This document shows, piece after piece, positions 1-6,678 of a stretch of DNA of 18,744 nt. The position numbers were made by a program, and so were the translations under genes. Within the stretch, counting starts at the first letter, position 1. Each line of letters begins with the position of its first letter. The stretch covers positions 1 through 18,744 of the forward strand of contig JASHZK010000291.1 of NCBI GenBank assembly GCA_030042575.1, written 5' to 3'. Source of the stretch: Acidimicrobiales bacterium (lineage in GTDB: Bacteria > Actinomycetota > Acidimicrobiia > Acidimicrobiales > UBA8190). Below the pieces are notes generated by a model. The model did not search any database. It worked only from the letters and a program-made list of their open reading frames with translations, and was not told where the DNA came from.

Positions 1-58
1 CGCCACCATGTCCAGGTCATGGTCTGGAGGCCCGAGGTGACCAATCGAGGAGGCCCTG

Positions 59-406
59 ATGGCTGAGCTGCGAATCGAGGGCTCCGAACTCGTCCTGCAC
101 CTCACCGGCTTGGAGAAGGCGGAGGGTGTCCATGGAGAGCTCCGGGTCCCGCTTTCCGCCGTCCGAGCGGTCGAGGTCCTGAACAACGCCCACGACCCGG
201 CGGACACGGGCTTCAAGGTCGGCACTCGCATCCCCGGAGTCATCGAGGTCGGCACGATGCACGGCACCAAGACGGTCTTCGCCTGCGTCCACAAGGGGAC
301 GCCGCGTGGTGTGAGAGTCGTCTTGGACGGGGCGGCTCACGACGAATGGATCGTCGGCTGCGAGAACCCCGAGGACATCGCCGCCGCCATTCCCCACAGG
401 CCATAA
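59..406 (+). CDS. Small conserved hypothetical protein, PH-like
   Basis: This is a 115-residue soluble protein with no signal peptide or membrane segment. The alternating hydrophobic pattern suggests a compact beta-rich fold, and the protein resembles small actinobacterial proteins with a bacterial PH-like domain: an N-terminal strand pair (ELVLHLTGLEKAEG), a PLSAVRAVEVL strand, GFKVGTRIPGVIEVGT in the middle and a closing helix near EDIAAAIP. The biochemical role is unknown. The ATG at 59 has a good ribosome site (GAGGAGG, 47-53). A short open frame that runs in from the left edge and stops at 66 could be the tail of an upstream gene overlapping this start by 8 bp. It converges with the amidohydrolase gene, with only 40 bp between the two stops. 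The family resemblance is from memory, not a search. Confidence 0.75.
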   Translation: MAELRIEGSELVLHLTGLEKAEGVHGELRVPLSAVRAVEVLNNAHDPADTGFKVGTRIPGVIEVGTMHGTKTVFACVHKGTPRGVRVVLDGAAHDEWIVGCENPEDIAAAIPHRP

Positions 407-446
407 CGCCAGCCGCCCGGTCAAACCCTGCTCATGCCCCCAGGGC

Positions 447-2174
447 TCAGCGGGCGCCCCGCAACAGGCGGCCGGGTCGGCACCCGGTGTCGACACCGTG
501 GGAGAAGGTGACTTCGCCCCTTTTGATCGTGCAGGAGTAGCCAGCGGCGTCCTGCAGCAGCCGGCGCCCGCCGGCGGGCAGGTCGGCGACAACCGCCGGC
601 GTGCCCAGCTGAAGGTGTTCGTAGTCGATCACGTTCACGTCGCCCAGCATCCCGGCCTGCAACGTCCCCCGGTCGGACAGGCCGTACATCCGGGCCGTGT
701 CATGGGTCTGCTTCTTCACCACCCACTCCAGTGGCAGCAAGTCGCCTCGGGTGCGGTCCCGGGTCCAGTGGGTCAGCATGAAGGTAGGCATCGAGGCGTC
801 GCAGATGATCCCGACGTGGGCTCCGCCGTCGGCCAGACCGAGAGCACCCCGCGGGTGCAGGAGCATCTCCCGGGTCGGCTCGAGGTCGCCGGAGGAGTAA
901 TTGAGGATCGGGATGTAGAGCAGCCCGGTTCCGCCGTTGGCCATCATTTCGTCATAGGCGAGCTCCAGCGGGTGGCACCCCCGGGCTGCCGCCAGCGAAG
1001 CGAGCGACCGCTCGGGTCCGGGTTCGTAATCGGGGGGGGTCCCGAGGGGGAAGGTCTTCTCGTAAGCCTTGCCCATGGACTGCGCCGTGAACTCGTCCGA
1101 CGGTCGCCATTCCACGATCGAGCGACGGACGGCGGGATCCGAAAGCGCGTCGCACAGCTGTTCGGGGACGAGGTTGCGGCCCTTGACCGCCGTGTAGGCA
1201 GGGACCTGGTCGAACAGGCAGTAGCTGGTGTGGAAGCCGGCCAGGAGCCCGGTCGGGCGACCGGCGACCTGTGGCCGCAAATCCGCTCCTTCCTCGACGG
1301 CGGCCAGCGAGATCCGCAGTAGGTCCGCCCACAGATCCGGATAGGGATCCACTTGCAACATGGCAAACGTCACTGGTCGCTCGATGGCGGTCGACAGGCG
1401 GCGCATCCAGTCGATCTCCTTGCCGGGATCGTCGACGTCTTCCCCTGCCGATCCGGCAGGCGCCAGTTCGAAGATGCCGGTACCGAGCTCACGCAGCGCC
1501 GAACCGATCCCGAACAGCTCGTCTTCGGCGGCAAAGGTGCCGGGGACGGGCTCGCCGTCGATGGCGCGGTGGGCGATGGTGCGCGAAGTCGAGAATCCGA
1601 GAGCACCGGCAGCCACTGACTCCTTGACGATGGCTCGCATGCTGGCAATATCGTCCGGGGTGGCCGCTTCGTTGCCGGCGCCCCGCTCGCCCATCACATA
1701 GGCGCGGACCGCACCGTGGGGCACCTGGGTCCCGACGTCGACCGTCCACCTGCGATGCTCCAGGGCGTCGAGATACTGGGGAAATGTCTCCCACTCCCAC
1801 TGGATACCCTCGCTCAGTGCCGTTCCGGGTATGTCCTCCACGCCCTCCATCAGGCCGATGAGCCAGTCCTGGCGGTCTGGTCGCGCCGGAGCAAAGCCGA
1901 CCCCGCAGTTGCCCATCACCAGTGTCGTGACACCGTGCCAGGCCGAAGGAGCCAACACCTCGTCCCAGGTGGCCTGGCCGTCGTAGTGGGTGTGGATGTC
2001 CACCCATCCCGGTGTGACGAGCATGCCCTCAGCATCGATGGAGCGCCGAGATCGCTCCCCGGCCAAGGCTCCCACCTCGACGACCGTTCCGCCGTCGATG
2101 GCAACGTCGGCTTCACGTGCCGGAGAGCCTGTTCCATCCACGACCGTGCCACCCCGAATCACCAGATCGTGCAC
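447..2174 (-). CDS. D-aminoacylase / N-acyl-D-amino-acid deacylase family amidohydrolase
   Basis: This 575-residue protein is a metal-dependent amidohydrolase with a TIM barrel inside a small beta-sandwich. The N-terminal sandwich (residues 1-58, MHDLVIRGGTVVDGTGSP) leads into the metal-binding HTHYD motif (H61, H63). GNCGVGFAP contains C90, which matches the metal-bridging cysteine of D-aminoacylases. LADGGAHVG contains D449, matching the catalytic aspartate, and the C-terminal QTHDTARMYGL...GDVNVID block returns to the sandwich. Known relatives release D-amino acids from N-acyl substrates, or cleave related amides and cyclic ureides; the substrate here cannot be assigned. The protein is probably cytoplasmic. 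The start lies 18 bp after the hydrolase-cyclase stop and has a strong ribosome site (AAAGGGG), so it is the last gene of the leftward operon. At 575 residues it is longer than the classical ~480-residue enzyme but typical of the long actinobacterial branch. Confidence 0.88.
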   Translation of the reverse strand: MHDLVIRGGTVVDGTGSPAREADVAIDGGTVVEVGALAGERSRRSIDAEGMLVTPGWVDIHTHYDGQATWDEVLAPSAWHGVTTLVMGNCGVGFAPARPDRQDWLIGLMEGVEDIPGTALSEGIQWEWETFPQYLDALEHRRWTVDVGTQVPHGAVRAYVMGERGAGNEAATPDDIASMRAIVKESVAAGALGFSTSRTIAHRAIDGEPVPGTFAAEDELFGIGSALRELGTGIFELAPAGSAGEDVDDPGKEIDWMRRLSTAIERPVTFAMLQVDPYPDLWADLLRISLAAVEEGADLRPQVAGRPTGLLAGFHTSYCLFDQVPAYTAVKGRNLVPEQLCDALSDPAVRRSIVEWRPSDEFTAQSMGKAYEKTFPLGTPPDYEPGPERSLASLAAARGCHPLELAYDEMMANGGTGLLYIPILNYSSGDLEPTREMLLHPRGALGLADGGAHVGIICDASMPTFMLTHWTRDRTRGDLLPLEWVVKKQTHDTARMYGLSDRGTLQAGMLGDVNVIDYEHLQLGTPAVVADLPAGGRRLLQDAAGYSCTIKRGEVTFSHGVDTGCRPGRLLRGAR

Positions 2175-2192
2175 GTCATGCCCCTTTCCCTG

Positions 2193-3551
2193 TCAGGACC
2201 CCAGGGCGTAGAGCTTCCACGTCCCTTCAACCCCTTTGAGCTGGTGCTCGCCGCGGTTGGCGAACTGGTAGTCCCCACCAAGCAGCATGTCGCGCACCGT
2301 AGAGGACACGAAGATCTCGCCCAGGCTGGCCGCCTGCTCGACTCTGGCCGCGATGTTGACCGCCGCCCCAGTGATGTCGCCGTCGTCGCGCACCTCCAGT
2401 TCGCCGGCGTGCACCCCGGCACGCACCCCGAGGTCGATGGAGCCGAGCTTGATCACGATGTCGGAGGCGGCGCCCACCGCCTGAGACGGAGCGTCGAAGA
2501 TGGCCAGCAGGCCGTCGCCCGTGTTCTTCACGATCCGGCCGCCATATTGCTCGACCACCTCGCGACAGATTCGGTCGTGGCTCTCCAGAGTATCTCGCCA
2601 AGCCAGATCCCCGGCCGATGCCGAACGGGCGGTGGACTCCACAAGGTCGGTGAAGAGAACGGCGGCAAAGCGTCGCTGCGCTGTCATCCTCGGCCGATGA
2701 CCGACAAGGAATTCGATCATTGCATCTCCGAACTCCCTCCAATTGGGCATGACCCAGAGAAAGTGGTCTTCACCGGGCACCTCGATGTAGGCGGCTTCCG
2801 TTATCTTGTCCGCAAGATACCGGCCGAATGCCACGTGCAGGACACGATCACCTTTTACGTGCATGACCAGAGTCGGCGCCTTGATCTGCGAGAGGCAGTC
2901 GGTGGCGTCGAGGTTCAAGACGCTGTCGATCTGCCGCTGGATGTCCGCCGGGCTGGCCGTCTGCCTCTGGAGTCGGCCCACCCAACGCACGAAAGCCGGG
3001 TTGTCGCGCTGGCTGGGCATCATCCACTCGACCATGAATCCCGGGTCGGTCCCCCACGTCCGCACCAACTGCTGGAACTGTTCTACGAAATGGACGAGGT
3101 CGACCGGTCGTTCCCCGGGTCCGGTGTAGTCACCCACGAAGCGGCCGGACCGGGCACCGGCCGTGGAGTTGATCAGGGCCAGCTTCTCGACCCTTTCAGG
3201 GTGTCGAGCTGCGAACAGCTGGGCCATGAGGCCACCTTCTGACAGGCCGACGAGGCTGGCCCGCTCGATCGCCTCGGCATCCATGACAGCGGTGATGTCC
3301 TGTATGCGTTCCTCCAGGGTTGGAGCCCGCTCGGAGGAGTCGGAACATCCGATACCCCGCTTGTCGAACATGAGCACCCGGATATGGTGGGAGTCGCGCT
3401 CGAGCACGCGCCGGTACAGCTCGTGATCCCAGGCCAGCTCGACGTTCGACACCAGGGGCGGGATCAGGACGACGTCGGGGCCGGCGCCGAATCGCTGATA
3501 GGCGATGTGGATGCCGTCCGACAGGGCATAGAGGGTGTCGGGGGGCTCCAC
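2193..3551 (-). CDS. Alpha/beta-hydrolase fused to class III adenylate cyclase (LipJ/Rv1900c-like)
   Basis: A 452-residue two-domain protein. Residues ~1-285 form an alpha/beta hydrolase with an HG-type strand (VVLIPPL), FDKRGIGCSD, the nucleophile elbow GLSEGG (S104), a likely acid D235 (KGDRVLH) and H263 (GEDHFLW). Residues ~293-452 form a class III nucleotide cyclase: FTDLVEST (metal Asp 302), KNTGDG (K342 and metal D346), and DITGAAVNIAARVE with D392, N399 and R403. The Lys-Asp purine-selecting pair and the Asn-Arg transition-state pair are all present, so it is probably an active adenylate cyclase making cAMP. M. tuberculosis Rv1900c has the same order and length. There is no membrane segment. 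The start is GTG with no Shine-Dalgarno; a CATAAT box 7 nt upstream suggests a leaderless transcript. It lies between the ABC exporter genes and the amidohydrolase gene. The hydrolase substrate is unknown. Confidence 0.92.
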   Translation of the reverse strand: MEPPDTLYALSDGIHIAYQRFGAGPDVVLIPPLVSNVELAWDHELYRRVLERDSHHIRVLMFDKRGIGCSDSSERAPTLEERIQDITAVMDAEAIERASLVGLSEGGLMAQLFAARHPERVEKLALINSTAGARSGRFVGDYTGPGERPVDLVHFVEQFQQLVRTWGTDPGFMVEWMMPSQRDNPAFVRWVGRLQRQTASPADIQRQIDSVLNLDATDCLSQIKAPTLVMHVKGDRVLHVAFGRYLADKITEAAYIEVPGEDHFLWVMPNWREFGDAMIEFLVGHRPRMTAQRRFAAVLFTDLVESTARSASAGDLAWRDTLESHDRICREVVEQYGGRIVKNTGDGLLAIFDAPSQAVGAASDIVIKLGSIDLGVRAGVHAGELEVRDDGDITGAAVNIAARVEQAASLGEIFVSSTVRDMLLGGDYQFANRGEHQLKGVEGTWKLYALGS

Positions 3552-3558
3552 GGGGGGA

Positions 3559-3564
3559 ATTATG
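3559..3564 (-). promoter_or_regulatory. Candidate -10 box for a leaderless hydrolase-cyclase transcript
   Basis: On the minus strand the hexamer CATAAT ends 7 nt before the GTG start at 3551. It sits in a 121-bp gap after the ABC ATPase gene, and no Shine-Dalgarno lies between it and the start. In actinobacteria a TANNNT-type box at this distance commonly gives an mRNA that begins at the start codon. No good -35 hexamer is seen 17 nt upstream. The flank carries two GTGATC hexamers on the plus strand, about 21 bp apart. This is inference from position and composition. Confidence 0.35.
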
Positions 3565-3672
3565 GCGCGGTGATCTGGCGCCGGCCGGAAAGTGATCGGT
3601 GAACGGGAAAACGAGGCTTCCCACGGTCGCCGTTCGGGTGGCCCGGGGCGTGCCTGGCGCCCGACTCGCCGG

Positions 3673-4392
3673 TTAGGCCACGAGCTCCGGATCGGGTTCT
3701 CGGCCCGTGGACGGCCACGATGCGTCGCCGTAGTTGACCCGGCCGCCTTTGATGACGGCGATCCGCTCGGCTCGGCGTGCCACCCAGCTGTCGTGGGTAA
3801 CGAGGACGAGGGTGAGGCCTCGGTTCCTCCACAGCCCTTCGAGCGCCCCCACGATCTCGTCCCGGGTGTCCTCGTCGAGGTTGCCGGTCGGCTCGTCGGC
3901 CAGGAGCACCTTGGGGTCCTTCACCAGCGCTCTGGCAATGGCGACGCGCTGCTGCTGGCCGCCGGAGAGCTCCGAGGGGAGGTGACCGACCCGATCCTCC
4001 AGACCGAGGTCCACGAGCGCTTGGTGAGCTCGGCGACGACGCTCGTCAGGGCTCAGGTGAAAGGGCACGAGGGCGGTCTCCACGTTCTCCTGGGCCGTCA
4101 ATGTGGGAATGAGGTTGAAGCTCTGGAACACGAAGCCGAAATCGGCGGCACGAAGCTCCGCCAACTGGAGCTCCGCCAGTCGACCGAGATCGCGTCCGTC
4201 GAAGACGATGCGTCCCTCGGTGGGCCGGTCGAGACCTCCGAGGAGCACGAGGAGTGTCGACTTGCCTTGCCCGGTCGGTCCCTGGATGGCCAGGAACTCG
4301 CCGTCGGCGATGTCGAGGTCGACCCCGTCGAGAGCCCAGACGGTCTCGGCGCCTCGATGGAAGTACTTGCGGATGCCTGTGAGCTCGTACAT
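3673..4392 (-). CDS. ABC transporter ATP-binding protein, MacB/LolD/FtsE type
   Basis: A 239-residue ATPase subunit that powers the adjacent FtsX-like permease. Walker A is GPTGQGKST (38-46, with Thr-Gly-Gln in place of the more usual Ser-Gly-Ser), the Q-loop glutamine is Q90, the signature is LSGGQQQR (142-149), Walker B is VLLADEP (162-168, catalytic E167) and the switch is H200. The pattern YFHRGAETVWALDGVDLDI near the N-terminus is typical of the MacB/LolD class, which uses mechanotransmission to move lipids, peptides or drugs rather than importing solutes. The C-terminal tail after residue ~222 is short and acidic/proline-rich. The start has a good ribosome site (AGAAAGG). The gene follows the permease gene by 90 bp, and that leader contains a 21-bp tandem repeat. 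No MacA-type adaptor is encoded nearby, so the exporter may act alone at the single membrane. Confidence 0.93.
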   Translation of the reverse strand: MYELTGIRKYFHRGAETVWALDGVDLDIADGEFLAIQGPTGQGKSTLLVLLGGLDRPTEGRIVFDGRDLGRLAELQLAELRAADFGFVFQSFNLIPTLTAQENVETALVPFHLSPDERRRRAHQALVDLGLEDRVGHLPSELSGGQQQRVAIARALVKDPKVLLADEPTGNLDEDTRDEIVGALEGLWRNRGLTLVLVTHDSWVARRAERIAVIKGGRVNYGDASWPSTGREPDPELVA

Positions 4393-4401
4393 GGATACCT
4401 T

Positions 4402-4442
4402 TCTTCTCTTTGTCGTGTGTCGTCTTCTCTTCGTCGTGCGTC
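4402..4442. repeat. 21-bp-period tandem repeat in the ABC ATPase leader
   Basis: Two near-identical 20-mers (4402-4421 and 4423-4442) match at 18 of 20 positions with one spacer base, giving a period of 21 bp. On the minus (mRNA) strand the units are purine-rich, with AAGAGAAGA runs, and the proximal copy runs into the ribosome-binding site of the ATPase gene. A purine-rich repeated leader could tune translation, act as a standby ribosome site or bind a protein. It could also be simple local duplication. Confidence 0.7.
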
Positions 4443-4482
4443 GGCCCTGTTCACCGGCGGGCGCATCGCCCGGGTTCCCACC

Positions 4483-5940
4483 TCACTCGATCCTTCGGAG
4501 GGCGGCCGCCGGACGCAGACGGGAGGCCCGCCACGAGCCGAGCGCCCCCGCCACCAGGCCGCCGGCGACGGCCAGGCACACAGCCACGAGGATCGTCTGG
4601 CTTTGCACAGGGGCACTCAGGTGTACGAGGACGGTGCGCGCCGAGTCGAAGGCACGTGCGAGTCCTCCACCAGCCGGCGAGCTCGACGTCGCTCCGGCGG
4701 AGCCTCCGCCACCGAACGCCCCGAAATCACCTCCGCCGGTGGCAAAGGACGATCCCACGGTGGCGCTGAGCGACGGCGCCAGAAGCGAGACGATCTCGGA
4801 TCCGGCCAAGCCGAGCACGATGCCGGCGACACCGCCGACGAGGCCCAAGGCCAGACCCTCGCCCATCACCTGGGCCACGATGCGGCGGGTACGCCAGCCG
4901 ATCGCCTTCAGCGTGCCGAACTCGCGGACCCGCCGTGACACCGCCGCCATCATGAGCAGCCCGGCGATGACGAAGGCGACAGCCAGGGCGGCGATCGACA
5001 GCCACTTGCCGAGCCGGGTGGCCAAGCTCGTCGCACTCGACAGCGAGCCGGTCACCTCGCTCGCCAGCTGGGCCGAGGTGGAGACGGTGGCCCCGGGCAC
5101 GGTCCTTTGCACCTCGGCGGCCAACGACGAGACATTCGCTGCACTGGTGGCGCTCACGTAGATGGTGGTGACGTCACCACTCAGGCCCGCCAGGCTCTGG
5201 GCGGTGCCCAGCGGGATGTAGACGTCGGCTGAGCCACTGGGCATCCGGGCGATGCCGATGACCGACAGCGAGTCGCCGGCGACGGTGACCGTCGAGCCCA
5301 CGCTCAGGCTCTGCTGGCCGGCGTACGACGAGCTCACGATGGCGACCATGGCCGTGTTGTCGGACGAGGAGAAATAACTTCCTTTTGCCACCTCAGCTGC
5401 GTCCAGCGGACCCACACCCGACTTGGAGATCTGCACGCCGTCGACGCTGAAGGAGCTGATGTCGAACGAGGAACCGGCCCCCGTCGATCTCGTAGCGCCG
5501 GTGCCGGCCCCCGAGGTGGCGCTCGAGATGGTGCCCGAGAAGGAGGTATCGGTGAGGACAAGGCCGCCGGTGGCTGCGGCGGCCCCGGACAGCGAAGCGA
5601 CCTTCGATACGTCGGCGGCAGGGAGGGTGGCGCTGCCCGGCGTCGGGCGCAGCGTGTTGCGCGAGATCTGCGTGCCGGCGGCGGGGGCACTCTCGGCGTT
5701 GCCACCGAAGCCCGAGAAGTGTTGTGGTCCCCCACTTCCGGCCGACGCCGTCTTGGTCACGGTCATGTCGGTGCCGACACCGTACAAGCTGTGCAGCACC
5801 TGTAATTGGGCGTTCTCGACCCCCGTCGACGTCGCCGACACCGTCATGACCAGGCCGATGCCTATGGCGAGGCCGACGGCTACGACGATCGCCTGCTTGC
5901 TTCGACGCCGGAGCTCCCGGCGGATATAGGTGAGGTACAT
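4483..5940 (-). CDS. FtsX/MacB-type ABC transporter permease
   Basis: This 485-residue membrane subunit has the MacB/FtsX layout. One N-terminal TM helix (~17-36, AIVVAVGLAIGIGLVMTVSA) follows a basic RRELRRRSKQ segment. A long extracytoplasmic domain (~40-310) comes next, then three C-terminal TM helices (around 313-335, 357-380 and 448-472). The VREFGTLKAIGWRTRRI loop after the second helix is the FtsX-family cytoplasmic motif that contacts the ATPase. The extracytoplasmic domain is unusually rich in Ser, Thr, Gly and Ala. A second Gly/Ser stretch (GGGDFGAFGGGGSAGATSSS) sits in the loop before the last helix. It is the first gene of the leftward operon. The substrate is unknown; family members export lipids, peptides, drugs or control cell-wall hydrolases. 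The ATG at 5940 has a modest GAAAG ribosome site. Confidence 0.9.
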   Translation of the reverse strand: MYLTYIRRELRRRSKQAIVVAVGLAIGIGLVMTVSATSTGVENAQLQVLHSLYGVGTDMTVTKTASAGSGGPQHFSGFGGNAESAPAAGTQISRNTLRPTPGSATLPAADVSKVASLSGAAAATGGLVLTDTSFSGTISSATSGAGTGATRSTGAGSSFDISSFSVDGVQISKSGVGPLDAAEVAKGSYFSSSDNTAMVAIVSSSYAGQQSLSVGSTVTVAGDSLSVIGIARMPSGSADVYIPLGTAQSLAGLSGDVTTIYVSATSAANVSSLAAEVQRTVPGATVSTSAQLASEVTGSLSSATSLATRLGKWLSIAALAVAFVIAGLLMMAAVSRRVREFGTLKAIGWRTRRIVAQVMGEGLALGLVGGVAGIVLGLAGSEIVSLLAPSLSATVGSSFATGGGDFGAFGGGGSAGATSSSPAGGGLARAFDSARTVLVHLSAPVQSQTILVAVCLAVAGGLVAGALGSWRASRLRPAAALRRIE

Positions 5941-6119
5941 GTCGATCTTTCTGTCGGTGAGGCTCTTCGGCTGCGAGCACGACGTGCGAGTCGAACCGCA
6001 AACGGCTGGTCGGCCGCTTCGGCCTCATGGCGTCTTTCACGGCCATTACAAATCGAGAGCCTGAGCGGCCACTGTGTCGCGCGTGTGAGTTCGCTCCGAA
6101 CGTCGGTCGGTGACGGCGC

Positions 6120-6153
6120 GTCGGCGACGACTCGGCGGCCACTCGTCGCCGAC
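6120..6153. repeat. Perfect 11-bp stem-loop
   Basis: GTCGGCGACGA (6120-6130) is exactly complementary to TCGTCGCCGAC (6143-6153), leaving a 12-nt loop. No T-tract follows on either strand, so it is not a standard rho-independent terminator. It could be an RNA structure in the ABC operon leader or an operator. Confidence 0.65.
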
Positions 6154-6157
6154 ATCA

Positions 6158-6181
6158 CTCAGACGATCGCTCAGACGATCG
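6158..6181. repeat. Perfect 12-bp tandem duplication
   Basis: CTCAGACGATCG occurs twice back to back (6158-6169, 6170-6181), followed by CTC from a third unit. Each unit contains the palindrome CGATCG, so two identical dyads are spaced just over one helical turn apart. This would suit cooperative binding of a regulator such as the neighbouring TetR-like protein, but no binding evidence exists. Confidence 0.65.
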
Positions 6182-6312
6182 CTCTCTCCGGGCGTGCCGG
6201 GCATACCACGCCGATCTTGGTAGCGGTGACGTTTGCCGGACACGCCATCGCTTCAGCGGCGAAGTCACTCACGGCACGATGGCGCCATCCCACTGCTGTC
6301 GGTGACGGCGGA

Positions 6313-6364
6313 GGCCACTCCCCTGCGCTGTCGTTCCCCCCTCAAGACCCGCAGGGGAGTGGCC
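6313..6364. repeat. Perfect 15-bp stem-loop
   Basis: GGCCACTCCCCTGCG (6313-6327) pairs without mismatch with CGCAGGGGAGTGGCC (6350-6364) around a 22-nt loop. Allowing a one-base bulge, it extends by three more pairs (6310-6312 with 6366-6368). It is the strongest inverted repeat noticed in the window. It is C-rich on its plus-strand 3' side with no T-tract, and no gene ends near it, so a terminator role is unlikely. It could be a structured RNA, a palindromic mobile remnant or a regulatory element. Confidence 0.7.
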
Positions 6365-6466
6365 CTCCTCCCCCCCTCAGGAGGCTCGTCGTCCCACGAG
6401 GCGCGGTGGCTTCCGGCGCTCGTGCAGGGAACAGAACCAGCCCGAGTTGTAGATGGACAGGACGGT

Positions 6467-6482
6467 CGAACAGCTCTGTTCG
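6467..6482. promoter_or_regulatory. Operator-like dyad CGAACAG-CT-CTGTTCG
   Basis: Seven-base arms are perfectly symmetrical around a 2-bp centre. The half-site GAACAG also occurs alone at 6429-6434, and an AACAG half-site follows at 6484-6488. The dyad lies ~200 bp upstream of the TetR-like gene. It resembles the actinobacterial SOS box (CGAAC-N4-GTTCG), but the spacer here is 6 bp, so LexA binding is not supported. Confidence 0.4.
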
Positions 6483-6616
6483 TAACAGCACCGCCCTCTC
6501 GGGTAGGTGTGCGACGGAGCTCCCCGAACGTCCAAGCGCCAGCCCGAAACCGACTTCCTGTGGTCGTTCTCCACCGTCACAATTCCCGTCGTCGATGGCC
6601 AACCTCTCAATTACTA

Positions 6617-6639
6617 CGTATCACTGACTACCATATACG
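6617..6639 (+). promoter_or_regulatory. AT-rich promoter/operator candidate ahead of the TetR gene
   Basis: CGTAT (6617-6621) and ATACG (6635-6639) form an inverted repeat separated by 13 bp. It is inside the only clearly AT-rich patch of the intergenic region (about 6600-6640), some 40-60 bp before the TetR-like start. Position and symmetry fit an autoregulatory operator overlapping the promoter, but the arms are only 5 bp long. Confidence 0.3.
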
Positions 6640-6678
6640 GAGGACGTCGTCAAGGCCTTCTATCACGTCGATTGTCGA

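Larger units (their letters stand above)
6106..6310. repeat. 13-nt direct repeat GTCGGTGACGGCG (two copies)
   Basis: Exact copies lie at 6106-6118 and 6298-6310, 192 bp apart. Each ends 1-2 nt before a strong perfect hairpin (stems starting at 6120 and 6313). The repeat-plus-stem arrangement therefore occurs twice in the same intergenic region, although the stems differ in sequence. This is seen directly; a shared function is inference. Confidence 0.6.
5941..6678. other. 738-bp non-coding divergent region rich in dyads and repeats
   Basis: No convincing gene lies between the leftward ABC operon and the rightward TetR gene. Open frames here lack ribosome sites and look compositionally like noise. 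The region holds a perfect 11-bp stem, a perfect 15-bp stem, a 13-nt direct repeat ahead of each stem, a 12-bp tandem duplication, a 16-bp dyad and an AT-rich patch just before the TetR gene, all listed separately. It must also contain both divergent promoters. On the minus strand, the AT-rich stretch near 6040-6055 (ATTTGTAATGG) is the best place for the ABC operon -10 box, but this is weak. Confidence 0.7.

Noticed and set aside
1-66. Open frame entering from the left edge and stopping at 66 in frame 1
   Set aside because: It could be the tail of an upstream gene overlapping the PH-like gene by 8 bp, but 22 codons are too few to identify or support it.
1716-3242. Long plus-strand open frame opposite the amidohydrolase and cyclase genes
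   Set aside because: It is an antisense shadow in high-GC DNA; the minus-strand proteins carry clear family motifs and this one has none.
6313-6364. Rho-independent terminator
   Set aside because: The stem is strong, but there is no T-tract on either strand and no gene ends beside it.
6467-6482. LexA/SOS box
   Set aside because: The half-sites fit CGAAC/GTTCG, but the spacer is 6 bp instead of the 4 bp of the Gram-positive SOS box.
6342-6602. 86-codon minus-strand frame in the divergent region
   Set aside because: It needs a TTG start with no usable spacer to the purine run, and its 3' part is made of the hairpin and C-rich stretch.
5806-6627. 273-codon plus-strand frame across the divergent region
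   Set aside because: It starts inside the permease gene, has Arg/Pro/Ser-rich noise composition, no ribosome site and no recognisable domain.
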